Shown here: in pieces, positions 23,754 through 30,932 of the stretch | Position numbering within the stretch: position 1 is the first letter of the stretch | How the letters are laid out: every line of letters starts with the position of its first letter | Assembly (NCBI GenBank): GCA_002305795.1 | Contig: DBRF01000008.1 | Span: 1 to 30,932, forward strand | Reading direction: 5' to 3' | Source: Ruminococcaceae bacterium UBA1375 | GTDB taxonomy: Bacteria > Bacillota > Clostridia > Oscillospirales > Ruminococcaceae | DNA: 30,932 bases | The notes under the pieces: model-generated | Database searches by the model: none | Told to the model about the DNA's origin: nothing | The model's input: the letters and a program-made list of their open reading frames with translations, nothing else | Translations under genes and position numbers: made by a program

Positions 23754-23918
23754 GGAACTGTGATTCCCATCAAACGAACAGGGAAAACAGAGATTACGGT
23801 CCGGTTTCTATCACCCCGGCGTTTGATTTGTACTCTGCTTATGATAGAAGGTAAGCCAATCCAAATTAAGACAAGCTCCCATGCGATGTATTTTGCATAG
23901 CGTAGGATGTCTCTCGAG

Positions 23919-24551
23919 TTATTGTTCCATGCCCTGCAACAGCTTTCGGACAATGGATTTTGTGATTTCGTAAATGGATAAAAAAACATAATTTGCGTTG
24001 GCTTTTTCCATAGCTTCTTTCTGCTTGTCGGTCACCACGGTGTATGGGTACACGCCAAACAGGAAGGGGAAAAAGGCATAAATAAATTCTTGGATATCGC
24101 CGGCCGTCATCCTTGGGAAAAACTTCTGTAAGCAGCTGGTGACGGTTCGCATGGAGTTTCCATAGACCGTCTTAAAGGCAACCAAATTTTCCATCCTGCT
24201 GTTGGCTTCCATATCGTAGTGATTCATGGACATGAGCTTTAGCAGCCGTTCTCTTTTTTCCAGGGAACGAGCCAGGCAGTCCGCAAATTGTTCCGCCGAC
24301 ATGGTTTTGTTGTTGTGCAGCATTTCATTTAGATCAACAATCCACTTCTCATACTCCTGTTGCAGCAGGGCAAGAAAGATTTCCTCTTTGGTTTGGAAAT
24401 AGTTGTAGATGGAAGTCCGAGTAAAGGAGGTCTTTTCCCCGATTTCCTTCAAAGTAATTTCTTTGAAATTCTTGGTGTCATACAGCTTTGCGCAGGCGTT
24501 GATAATTTCCGCTTTTCTGGCATTGGTCAGTTCTTCCGATCCTCTTGGCAT
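23919..24551 (-). CDS. TetR-family transcriptional regulator
   Basis: A 210-aa repressor-type protein. The N-terminal helix-turn-helix (about 14-60) contains ITLKEIGEKTSFTRTSIYNYFQ and KEEIF, a clear TetR_N signature; the C-terminal helical region would bind a ligand and dimerise. The ATG at 24551 is preceded by GGAG. Its promoter carries the palindrome TTTGACA-CCC-TGTCAAA, and the same palindrome appears twice at the flavin-reductase promoter 1.3 kb upstream, so autoregulation and control of the flavin genes are likely. The inducer is unknown; an electrophile or flavin-linked substrate fits the neighbours. Confidence 0.93.
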   Translation of the reverse strand: MPRGSEELTNARKAEIINACAKLYDTKNFKEITLKEIGEKTSFTRTSIYNYFQTKEEIFLALLQQEYEKWIVDLNEMLHNNKTMSAEQFADCLARSLEKRERLLKLMSMNHYDMEANSRMENLVAFKTVYGNSMRTVTSCLQKFFPRMTAGDIQEFIYAFFPFLFGVYPYTVVTDKQKEAMEKANANYVFLSIYEITKSIVRKLLQGMEQ

Positions 24552-24594
24552 CCGATCTCCATCTTTCTGTAATGAGCTGATTTATAATGAGAAC

Positions 24595-24624
24595 ATTATA
24601 GCCTCCATTTGACACCCTGTCAAA
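24595..24624 (-). promoter_or_regulatory. tetR promoter with TetR-type operator
   Basis: On the minus strand TTGACA (plus 24618-24623), a 17-base spacer and TATAAT (plus 24595-24600). The palindrome TTTGACACCCTGTCAAA (24608-24624) covers the -35 box and part of the spacer. Confidence 0.85.
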
Positions 24625-24650
24625 CGAAAATACAGCATTCATAAAAGGAT

Positions 24651-24684
24651 GGGAAGCAAGCAAAACTGCCGCTTCCCGTTTTTT
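24651..24684. terminator. Terminator-like hairpin between flavodoxin and tetR
   Basis: GGGAAGC (24651-24657) pairs with GCTTCCC (24671-24677). The plus strand ends in six T; the minus strand, which is the direction of the flavodoxin gene, ends in ATCCTTTTA. It probably separates the flavin operon from tetR, although its better T-run is on the plus strand. Confidence 0.55.
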
Positions 24685-24721
24685 GCTTTATGACAGGCTT
24701 TTTCTGCGCCGGTCTCGGTAT

Positions 24722-25183
24722 TTATAGTCCCTTGGCCCACTTCGCCGGGTCGGTGCGGTTGAGCAGCTTGCCCTTTTCCCAAACCGCCTTGGGACAGTGG
24801 ACCTGCAAGCTCTGCTGGGCCTTTTCGATGCCGCTGCTTCCGGAAGTGGCAAAGGGGATCATGGTTTTGCCGGAAAAATCATAGCTTTCCAAAAAAGTAT
24901 CCACGATGCGGGGCTCCACATACCACCAGATGGGAAACCCAACCAGGATGGTATCGTACTGTGCCATGTTATCCAACGACTGTGCAATGGCCGGACGGCT
25001 GGCGGGATCGTTCATCTCCACCGAACTGCGGCTGTTCCGGTTCATCCAGTCCAGGTCTTTTGCGGTATAGGGCAGTTGGGGATGAATCTCATAGAGATCA
25101 GCCCCGATGGTTTCGGCAATTTTTTCCGCCGCCTTTGCGGTGACGCCGCTGGCGGAAAAGTATGCTACCAATGTTTTTCCCAT
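24722..25183 (-). CDS. Flavodoxin-like protein
   Basis: A 153-aa FMN-binding flavodoxin fold. The phosphate loop sits in YFSASGVTAKAA (8-19), the GFPIWWYVEP segment (about 82-91) frames the isoalloxazine site, and a FATSGSSGIEKA loop follows (about 111-122). This is the short flavodoxin group often paired with flavin reductases and OYE enzymes as electron carriers or quinone reductases. A GGAGG ribosome site precedes the ATG. It is in the same direction as the flavin reductase, separated by 150 bases that contain a dead oxidoreductase fragment. Confidence 0.92.
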   Translation of the reverse strand: MGKTLVAYFSASGVTAKAAEKIAETIGADLYEIHPQLPYTAKDLDWMNRNSRSSVEMNDPASRPAIAQSLDNMAQYDTILVGFPIWWYVEPRIVDTFLESYDFSGKTMIPFATSGSSGIEKAQQSLQVHCPKAVWEKGKLLNRTDPAKWAKGL

Positions 25184-25213
25184 GTTGTTTGACCTCCTTC
25201 ATTTGCTTGTGGA

Positions 25214-25309
25214 TTATTGTTTCAGCCCCACAGTCAAACCTTCTTCGGCGGTTTGGTTGGCGGGACCGGCCTGCTTGGCGTCGCCGATGGCGTATACTTC
25301 CTCGGCGTA
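25214..25309 (-). pseudogene. C-terminal remnant of an NADH:flavin oxidoreductase
   Basis: 31 codons ending in TAA encode a peptide containing VYAIGDAKQAG and then TAEEG. This is the terminal FAD-contacting segment (xxIGDxxxPG...) of OYE/enoate-reductase-type enzymes such as the intact gene at 1604-3604. A TAG stop lies directly before it and no upstream part of the gene survives, so it is the leftover tail of a deleted gene. Confidence 0.7.
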
Positions 25310-25333
25310 CTATTTGGTCAATTTTTTCGGTTG

Positions 25334-25888
25334 TTATTTCTCCGGATTGGTTTTGAAAGACAAACATTTGCCCAGGACTTCGCCGGTTTTCAGGTACTCA
25401 TAGGTGGGGAACTCAAACAGTACCGGTTTCAGTGTTTGATAGTTAATTTTTACGGCTTCATTTAAGTGTTCCTCTTCCACATAGGTGTTGTCGATGGTGC
25501 AGATAAAGCTCTCAAAGCCGGGGGTGTTGTAAACATCTTCCACTGAGCATTCCATGGTCAAAGGAGCCTTGCAAATCATCGGCGTGCCGGCTTCTCCCAA
25601 ATCGTATTGGAACATTGCCGACTTATCCGCTTTTGCGCCGCTGACTGAGCCGACGTAATCCGCTTCGGGGAGAATCCCTTCGTCCACAATGTTTACCGAC
25701 AGCTTTTTTCCGTCTTTGATGAACCGATTGATAAAATGGGCGGAGGCCAAACTGACCAAGATCCGGTCATGGCCAATGATACCCACATGGGCCACCAGGG
25801 TCCAGGTGGGCTTTTCGCCGTTCATTGCCCCCACTACCACCACTGGGGTGGGGTAGAGAGCCAGTGCGGAGCCGATATTTTTTTTCAT
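25334..25888 (-). CDS. Flavin reductase family protein (FMN-binding split barrel)
   Basis: A 184-aa protein of the flavin-reductase-like split-barrel fold. It begins YPTPVVVVGA, continues with TLVAHVGIIGHDRILVSLA and HFINRFIKDGKKLSVNIV, and has a late CTIDNTYVEE strand, all typical of this family that binds FMN and often reduces flavins or small electrophiles. AAAGGA lies 13 bases before the ATG. It is the first gene after a consensus promoter flanked by two TetR-type palindromes, and flavodoxin follows. The partner oxidoreductase gene appears to have been lost (remnant at 25214-25309). Confidence 0.92.
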   Translation of the reverse strand: MKKNIGSALALYPTPVVVVGAMNGEKPTWTLVAHVGIIGHDRILVSLASAHFINRFIKDGKKLSVNIVDEGILPEADYVGSVSGAKADKSAMFQYDLGEAGTPMICKAPLTMECSVEDVYNTPGFESFICTIDNTYVEEEHLNEAVKINYQTLKPVLFEFPTYEYLKTGEVLGKCLSFKTNPEK

Positions 25889-25910
25889 AATGGGTTGCCA
25901 TCCTTTCTAT

Positions 25911-25927
25911 TTTGACGCTGTGTCAGC
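25911..25927 (-). promoter_or_regulatory. TetR-type operator, downstream site
   Basis: TTGACGCTGTGTCAG (25912-25926) is a slightly degenerate copy of the tetR palindrome, lying just after the -10 box of the flavin-reductase promoter over the expected transcript start. Confidence 0.7.
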
Positions 25928-25933
25928 ATCTGT

Positions 25934-25963
25934 ATTATAACTCTGTTTTGACACTGTGTCAAT
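25934..25963 (-). promoter_or_regulatory. Flavin-reductase promoter with TetR-type operator
   Basis: On the minus strand a consensus TTGACA (plus 25957-25962), a 17-base spacer and TATAAT (plus 25934-25939). The perfect palindrome TTGACACTGTGTCAA (25948-25962) covers the -35 box. Confidence 0.88.
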
Positions 25964-26131
25964 ATAAATTTTCCATATGATGCTCACTTAAATTAAGGCT
26001 GCTGTCCGGATTTATTTCACTGGAAAACGCATTTCCCCGCCATTTTTTGAAATGGCTTGCCGCAAATAGATAAAAAGTTTTTTCTTATCATCGTTTGAAG
26101 GAATAAAATGTGAAATAGGACGCTTTTTTAT

Positions 26132-27469
26132 TTAAGGCGCCTCGGCGGGAATGGAAACCGTTACTTGTGTCCCTTTTCCATATTCACTGCTGACAGAAAT
26201 TTCCCCGTTATGAAGTTCTACGATCCATTTTACAATGGATAATCCCAAACCGGAACCGGAACGGTCTCTGGCTTTGTCTGCACGGTAAAAGCGTTCAAAA
26301 ATGTGCTCCAGTTCGTCCGCTTTTATCCCAATTCCATTATTTGACACAGTAAAGGTACAGGTTTCTTCTGAATTGGAGGCTCTGACAATTACCTTGCCGC
26401 CTTGTACTCCGTATTTGATGCTGTTTCCGATCAGGTTGATGAGAAGCTGCGTCATCAGGCTTTGGTCCGCATAAATCACACTATCCTCCGGCACTTGATT
26501 GAACAGCTGAATTTGGGAATCGGCAGCCATCTCTGACAACTCATCCATCACAGACCCCACTACCTCATGAAACTCCAGAGTTTCTCTTTCCACATGGTAT
26601 CGCCCTTCATAGCCGCGGGTGAGCAGAAGAAGCTGCGAAATAATTTTATTCATACGGGCGCTTTCTTTTTGAATTGCCTCTAAGCTCTGCCTGCTTTCGC
26701 TGTCTTTGACGCTTCCGCTCAGATCTTCGGCGCAGGCGGAAATCACGGCAACAGGTGTGCGAAGTTCGTGGGAAGCGTCCGAGGTAAACTGACGTTCCCG
26801 GTGGAAAGACTCCTGAAGCCGGTTCAGCATGATGTTGAAAGTGTCGGCTAATTCCTGGACCTCATCTTTTGTAGTAATACCGGTAATCCGCTTTGACAAA
26901 TCTCCGGCGCTGATGGTTTCTGCCGCCTTGGTGATTTCCGTAATGGGGCGGATTGCTTTCCGTGCCAGAATATAGGCTCCGGCAACGGAAAGAGCCAGAT
27001 AAATGGGCGTCAAAACAATCAAAAGTAATTTCAGGGTGTTCAGGGATTGCAGGGCATAGTCGGAAGAAATGGCGGCAAAAGCAGTTACAGTGCTTTGTTC
27101 TATTTTGAACGATTCCTTCAAAATCGCAAATGTTTCATTTCGGTATACCGTATTTCCGGACTTGTCCACCGGCGCATTTTGGAGCCATTCGCCTCCTGTT
27201 GTAGAAAATATGACTTTTCCCGAATCATCCACCACGCACATGGAGATGTAGTCCGGGAGATCTACCTGATCGTTGAGTACGAACTTTTCGTCCTGATCAT
27301 CGACCGCAATCAGAACCTGAGCAATGGCACTGCTCAGTCTGGACTGCATGTCAAGATGCAAAGAGGTGGAAACCGTGCCATAGACAATCGGCAGCAAAAT
27401 GGCCAGCAAAAATGTGGTCAGCATGGTATACAGCAGCATAATGCGCCGCTTGATTGTCAACCTCATCAT
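26132..27469 (-). CDS. Sensor histidine kinase
   Basis: A 445-aa membrane kinase. TM1 lies at about 11-31, an extracytoplasmic sensor at about 33-145, TM2 at about 147-168, HAMP at about 169-222, and HisKA has phospho-acceptor His234 (SHELRTP). The HATPase domain has its N box (N349) and G2 (GSGLGLSIV, 405-413). The G1 box reads NNGIG, with Asn377 in place of the usual Asp; such variants occur in active Gram-positive kinases. The start overlaps the response-regulator stop (ATGA), so both are co-translated. The periplasmic sensor has no recognisable ligand domain. Confidence 0.95.
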   Translation of the reverse strand: MMRLTIKRRIMLLYTMLTTFLLAILLPIVYGTVSTSLHLDMQSRLSSAIAQVLIAVDDQDEKFVLNDQVDLPDYISMCVVDDSGKVIFSTTGGEWLQNAPVDKSGNTVYRNETFAILKESFKIEQSTVTAFAAISSDYALQSLNTLKLLLIVLTPIYLALSVAGAYILARKAIRPITEITKAAETISAGDLSKRITGITTKDEVQELADTFNIMLNRLQESFHRERQFTSDASHELRTPVAVISACAEDLSGSVKDSESRQSLEAIQKESARMNKIISQLLLLTRGYEGRYHVERETLEFHEVVGSVMDELSEMAADSQIQLFNQVPEDSVIYADQSLMTQLLINLIGNSIKYGVQGGKVIVRASNSEETCTFTVSNNGIGIKADELEHIFERFYRADKARDRSGSGLGLSIVKWIVELHNGEISVSSEYGKGTQVTVSIPAEAP

Positions 27470-28146
27470 GATTCCACCCTCATCACATATCCGGTCCCCC
27501 GGATGGTGTGGATCAATTTCACAGGGAAATCCCGGTCGATTTTGTTCCGTAAATAGCGGATATAAACGTCTACAACATTGGAGTCGTATTCAAAGTCATA
27601 GTTCCACACATGGTCGGCAATTTGCGAGCGTGTTAAAACATGACCCTGATTGCGCAGCAGGTATTCCAGCAAAGCGTATTCTGTGGAGGTCAAGGTGATA
27701 TTGCGCCCTCCGCGGGTAATTTTTCGGTTGATGGTATTGAGGGTCAAATCTGCCAAGGACAGCACGGTGCTTTTGGTATCGCTTCTGCGACGCAGCAGCG
27801 CCCGCACTCTGGCGGAAAATTCATCAAAAGCAAAGGGCTTTACCAGGTAATCATCTGCGCCGGCATCCAAGCCGATGACACGGTCATCAATGGAATCTCT
27901 GGCTGTCAAAGTCAATACCGGGGAGGAATTCCCCTTGTTCCGCAGCCCCTTTAATATGGAAATTCCATCTTTTTTGGGAAGCATCAAATCCAAAACAATG
28001 CAGTCGTACTGCATGGAATCGGCGTAATCAAACCCGGATTCCCCATCATAGCAGTCATCTACGGAATGTCCTTCTTCCTTCAATCGCTTTGAAATAAGGT
28101 GATGAAGAATCTGGTCGTCTTCGATTACCAATATTCTCATATTCAT
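27466..28146 (-). CDS. OmpR-family response regulator
   Basis: A 226-aa regulator. The receiver domain (1-115) has acidic residues D10/D11, phosphorylation site Asp53 (VLDLMLP), Thr81 and Lys103 (LVKPF). The C-terminal winged helix (about 128-226) ends in YDFEYDSNVVDVYIRYLRNKID and RGTGYVM, typical of OmpR/PhoB proteins. The ATG at 28146 has AAAGG upstream; ATG at 28140 is a possible alternative. First gene of the two-component operon. Direct TTCTCATT repeats overlap its -35 region, so autoactivation is likely. Confidence 0.96.
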   Translation of the reverse strand: MNMRILVIEDDQILHHLISKRLKEEGHSVDDCYDGESGFDYADSMQYDCIVLDLMLPKKDGISILKGLRNKGNSSPVLTLTARDSIDDRVIGLDAGADDYLVKPFAFDEFSARVRALLRRRSDTKSTVLSLADLTLNTINRKITRGGRNITLTSTEYALLEYLLRNQGHVLTRSQIADHVWNYDFEYDSNVVDVYIRYLRNKIDRDFPVKLIHTIRGTGYVMRVES

Positions 28147-28172
28147 CTGCCGCCTTTCTATGATTTGGTTTC

Positions 28173-28206
28173 ATTTTATTCTTTGAAAATGAGAATTTAA
28201 TGAGAA
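28173..28206 (-). promoter_or_regulatory. Response-regulator promoter with direct-repeat box
   Basis: On the minus strand two exact TTCTCATT copies (plus 28199-28206 and 28188-28195), separated by 3 bases (11-base period), then 9 bases, then TAAAAT (plus 28173-28178). The -35 position (ATTAAA) is poor, as expected for an activator-dependent promoter. Confidence 0.72.
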
Positions 28207-28294
28207 AACTTTTGTAGGAGTAGCTGAATTTGCGGTTTTGTTCTTGAAATGCAGGATTCTTTCTGAATGTTAAAATGAGAAAACACTCATGCAA

Positions 28295-28328
28295 TTCTCA
28301 TTTACTTGTCATTTTCCATGGGTAAACT
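28295..28328 (+). promoter_or_regulatory. Glycosyltransferase-operon promoter with matching direct-repeat box
   Basis: TTCTCATT (28295-28302), 3 bases, TTGTCATT (28306-28313), then 9 bases and TAAACT (28323-28328). This is the same geometry as the divergent response-regulator promoter. A further AATGAGAA lies at 28274-28281. Confidence 0.72.
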
Positions 28329-28358
28329 AACAGACAACAAAGCAAAGGAGGCAATCTT

Positions 28359-29486
28359 ATGAGTTTACCAACGGAAATCCGCGGTGTTGATATTGTGGTT
28401 ATTCCCGCCTATCAGCCCTCAGAAATTCTGCTTAATCTTGTAAAGGATGTCATTGCTGTGGGTTACGGTGTGATTGTAGTGGATGACGGGAGTTCATCCG
28501 ATGTGCAGTGGATTTTTGAACAATTACAGACGCTGCCGGATGTGGTGGTGCTGCGTCATCCGGAGAACATGGGCAAGGGAGCGGCGCTGAAAACTGCGTT
28601 TCGGTATATACGCGAGCTGAGAGCTCCCACTACATACATTGTTACAATGGACGCAGACGGCCAGCATTTGCCGGATGATATGGAGCAGGCAGTTATGACG
28701 GCCCGGCTTCATCCCGGTTCGCTGGTATTGGGAGTACGCGATTTTAACAATGAGATTCCCTTCCGTTCCAAACTGGGAAATAAAATGACCCGAATGGCTT
28801 TCCGTATCATCAGCCGGACAAAGGTTACAGACACCCAAACCGGCCTTCGTGCCTTTGGTTTTTCTTTGTTGGACTATATGCTGCAAACGGAAGGAAGCGG
28901 CTATGAATATGAAATGAATATGCTGCTTCACAGCCGAAGAAACCATATTCCCATTGTGGAAATCCCCATCCAAACCGTTTATCTGGATAAGGACAACTCC
29001 AGCTCTCATTTTCATCCGTTTCGGGACTCTATGAAAATCTTCAAAACTATTATTAAATTTGCTTCCTCTTCATTGGCTGGTTTTGCCTTGGATTACGTTC
29101 TATTTATGGTTTTAACTGGGATTACCCAGGGGTTTACATATAGCTTACTCCTAAGCAATGTGGTGGCAAGGCTTGGAAGCGGAACATTTAACTACCTGTT
29201 AAACCGTAATTTTGTTTTCAAGGAAAAAGAAAATACCTGCAAAACTGTTTTAGGATATTTGCTGTTGGCGGTTGGAATTCTTTTGGCGAATAATATGGTA
29301 CTTTCTTTCTACGCATATGCACTGATGTTTCCGGCCTGGCTGGCCAAGGTTCTTACAGAAATTACATTGTTTTTCCTCAGCCTAATGGTACAGAGCAAGT
29401 TGATTTTCAAAAAAAGAACACATGGCAAAGCAAAGACAAGGAAGGTGAATGATTGTGGCACAGGTACTTCGGCCAAAATCGCATAA
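28359..29486 (+). CDS. GT2 glycosyltransferase fused to GtrA membrane domain
   Basis: 375 aa. Residues 8-225 form a family 2 glycosyltransferase of the dolichyl/undecaprenyl-phosphate sugar-transferase type: VVDDGSS (41-47), ENMGKGAAL (69-77), the metal-binding DAD (98-100) and TDTQTGLRAF further on. Residues about 233-355 carry four hydrophobic helices of the GtrA type, which help flip or use the lipid-linked sugar. The expected job is transfer of a sugar to undecaprenyl phosphate for surface glycopolymer decoration. AAAGGAGG precedes the ATG. First gene of an operon controlled by the adjacent two-component system; its end overlaps the next gene. Confidence 0.93.
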   Translation: MSLPTEIRGVDIVVIPAYQPSEILLNLVKDVIAVGYGVIVVDDGSSSDVQWIFEQLQTLPDVVVLRHPENMGKGAALKTAFRYIRELRAPTTYIVTMDADGQHLPDDMEQAVMTARLHPGSLVLGVRDFNNEIPFRSKLGNKMTRMAFRIISRTKVTDTQTGLRAFGFSLLDYMLQTEGSGYEYEMNMLLHSRRNHIPIVEIPIQTVYLDKDNSSSHFHPFRDSMKIFKTIIKFASSSLAGFALDYVLFMVLTGITQGFTYSLLLSNVVARLGSGTFNYLLNRNFVFKEKENTCKTVLGYLLLAVGILLANNMVLSFYAYALMFPAWLAKVLTEITLFFLSLMVQSKLIFKKRTHGKAKTRKVNDCGTGTSAKIA

Positions 29487-30549
29487 GTCGATTTGGTTTA
29501 CGATCTTAGCGGTTGCAGTGGACGTTGTGGTAACCGCAGTAATTATTTTGTCGATTTATTATTGTAACTATATGGTGCCTTATAAATTTGACACCCCTAA
29601 TTTTTCGCTGAACAGCCTCTATTCCTTAGAAAACGGCCAGGGTCTGCTGCCGCATCTGGAAAACAAACCCTTTTCAGACAATCATCTTACAGGTAATTCC
29701 TCTTCGGATACAAAGATTGGAACCAATACCCCCGGAAATTCGGATACGTTTGGTACGGATGCGGGACTGGAGGGCAAGTTTGCTGATAAGTTTTCCGATC
29801 AGGTGGTTTCAACCGACAATTCTTATCAAAGTCAAGACCTTTCCATTACAATCACGCCTTATCGAACCGGTTCAGGAGACAATGCCGTCACCTATTATGT
29901 TGCAGATGTGTATACCTCCAATATCAACTGTTTCCGAACTTATTTTGCCCAAAACACATACGGCTCCGGATACACGGAACACTTAACCGATATGAGCAAC
30001 GATGTAAGGGCAATTCTTGCTATGAACGGCGACTCCTATTGTTACAATCATCAGCATACGGCTGGTGCGCTCATCCGCAACGGCCGGGTATACCGCGCAG
30101 AGCCAACAACCTCAGATGTTTGTATTTTATATAGGAACGGCGAAATGAACACCTATTCTCCGGATCAATTTAATTTGCAGCAGGCCGTGCAGGATGGCGC
30201 TTACCAGTCCTGGACGTTTGGCCCCAGTCTGCTGGATGAGCAGGGGAACGCCTTGACAAACTTTAATACATGGGACTATATTCGGAAGGCCCATCCCAGA
30301 AGCGCAATAGGTTATTATGAACCCGGCCACTACTGTTTTGTGGTTGTGGACGGACGACAAACAGGTTATTCCAGGGGAATGACCCTTTCGGAATTGGCCC
30401 AAGTTTTTGAGAACCTAGGTTGTTCTGCCGCCTACAATCTGGATGGCGGACACTCCACCTTTATGACCATGAACGGTCAGGTGGTAAATCACCCATATAA
30501 ATCAAATCGGCAAATTGTGGATTGCCTGTATTTTGGGGAGGTGCAGTAA
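29449..30549 (+). CDS. Phosphodiester glycosidase family protein (NAGPA domain)
   Basis: A 366-aa membrane-anchored extracytoplasmic protein. Residues 15-38 are an uncleaved signal anchor, followed by a low-complexity Ser/Thr/Asn linker (to about 125). The NAGPA-like domain follows (about 135-366), with ILAMNGDSY, GALIRNGRVYR, a FGPSLLDEQG segment, PRSAIGYYEPGHYCFVVVDGR and the signature NLDGGHSTFM. The human relative removes GlcNAc from a phosphodiester; bacterial members are thought to act on surface or exopolysaccharide phosphodiesters. The start was set at ATG 29449 (GGAAGG upstream); GTG at 29455 is equally possible. It overlaps the glycosyltransferase gene by 38 bases. Confidence 0.92.
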   Translation: MIVAQVLRPKSHKSIWFTILAVAVDVVVTAVIILSIYYCNYMVPYKFDTPNFSLNSLYSLENGQGLLPHLENKPFSDNHLTGNSSSDTKIGTNTPGNSDTFGTDAGLEGKFADKFSDQVVSTDNSYQSQDLSITITPYRTGSGDNAVTYYVADVYTSNINCFRTYFAQNTYGSGYTEHLTDMSNDVRAILAMNGDSYCYNHQHTAGALIRNGRVYRAEPTTSDVCILYRNGEMNTYSPDQFNLQQAVQDGAYQSWTFGPSLLDEQGNALTNFNTWDYIRKAHPRSAIGYYEPGHYCFVVVDGRQTGYSRGMTLSELAQVFENLGCSAAYNLDGGHSTFMTMNGQVVNHPYKSNRQIVDCLYFGEVQ

Positions 30550-30550
30550 G

Positions 30551-30838
30551 GTGGCAAAAATTTTTAAGATCCTTCCGCACATGCTGATTGTTCTTGCCCT
30601 GGTCTTTGTAGTGATTGAGATTCTGGACTGGTATAACCCATATATGAATTTTTTGGGCTTGCATGTTTCCTCCATTTTGATGATCGTCTTTTGTTTGCTT
30701 TCTTTGGTACAATCTGCCCGCATGATCTTTTGCGAACGAAAATTGTGGGAATTCCTGCATACAAAAGGAAAAACAGACCAAAAAAGCCGGGCAATATCCA
30801 AAAAAAGCAGAAATCCAAAACGCACGGAAGTAACTTAG
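30551..30838 (+). CDS. Small membrane protein of unknown function
   Basis: A 95-aa protein starting with GTG at 30551, one base after the previous stop, with GGGGAGG about 10 bases upstream. Two hydrophobic helices (about 9-27 and 35-56) precede a strongly basic tail (about 57-95, many Lys/Arg), predicting both ends inside the cell if the loop is outside. No family recognised. Third gene of the glycosyltransferase operon, possibly a partner of the GtrA domain. A longer frame from 30515 is less likely because it would overlap the glycosidase gene without a ribosome site. Confidence 0.78.
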   Translation: MAKIFKILPHMLIVLALVFVVIEILDWYNPYMNFLGLHVSSILMIVFCLLSLVQSARMIFCERKLWEFLHTKGKTDQKSRAISKKSRNPKRTEVT

Positions 30839-30861
30839 CTAAAGAATGACCACTGCTTTTG

Positions 30862-30896
30862 AAAGGCCAGGGAAATTTGTCCCTGGCCTTTTCTTC
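30862..30896 (+). terminator. Terminator of the glycosyltransferase operon
   Basis: AAAGGCCAGGG (30862-30872) pairs perfectly with CCCTGGCCTTT (30881-30891), followed by TTCTT. Confidence 0.93.
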
Positions 30897-30932
30897 ATAC
30901 GACAAAATTTTGGATGTATCCTAAAAAAGTGG

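Overview
The window looks like a chromosome segment of a Gram-positive, low-oxygen gut-type Clostridia. Oscillospiraceae/Ruminococcaceae is my best guess. The evidence is strong AGGAGG-type ribosome sites, sigma-A promoters with 17-base spacers, a HemZ-type coproporphyrinogen dehydrogenase, a dockerin-bearing glycosidase, a three-domain old-yellow-enzyme/enoate reductase and PdxS/PdxT vitamin B6 synthesis. The taxon is inferred from gene content; no rRNA is present.

Layout. 1-3660 (+): 3' end of a tRNA-Trp with its terminator, a pyridoxal/pyridoxamine kinase coupled to a small TIGR04076 protein, and a 666-aa Fe-S/FMN/FAD enoate reductase-like enzyme. 3756-5473 (-): the pdxS-pdxT operon. 5709-9419 (-): a two-gene operon of a 4-TM protein and an unusual 1031-aa membrane protein combining a subtilisin-like protease, a von Willebrand A domain, a proline-rich repeat and a zinc ribbon. 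9687-9874 (-): tRNA-Pro(GGG). 10104-17085 (+): a housekeeping operon recJ-relA-dtd-MBL hydrolase-hemZ with overlapping or closely spaced genes. 17114-18109: a coiled-coil/zinc-ribbon protein (+) and a tail-anchored small protein with an R-x4-H motif (-). 18263-22568 (+): a glycoside hydrolase family 2 enzyme with two CBM32-like domains and a dockerin. Its promoter, cre/LacI-type operator and Shine-Dalgarno are intact, but the start codon and N-terminus are missing. 22686-23753 (+): a HAD phosphatase. 23919-25962 (-): a TetR regulator and, behind a separate promoter, flavin reductase and flavodoxin with a dead oxidoreductase tail between them; matching palindromes lie on both promoters. 26132-30892: an OmpR-type two-component system (-) divergent from an operon (+) of a GT2/GtrA glycosyltransferase, a phosphodiester glycosidase and a small membrane protein.

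The most informative regulatory structure is at the two divergent or paired loci. A 15-base palindrome (TTGACA-n3-TGTCAA) occurs three times, on the tetR promoter and twice on the flavin-reductase promoter. Between the response regulator and the glycosyltransferase, TTCTCATT direct repeats with an 11-base period sit exactly 9 bases upstream of each -10 box in both directions. These predict autoregulated local regulons. No CRISPR array, prophage or insertion sequence was seen.
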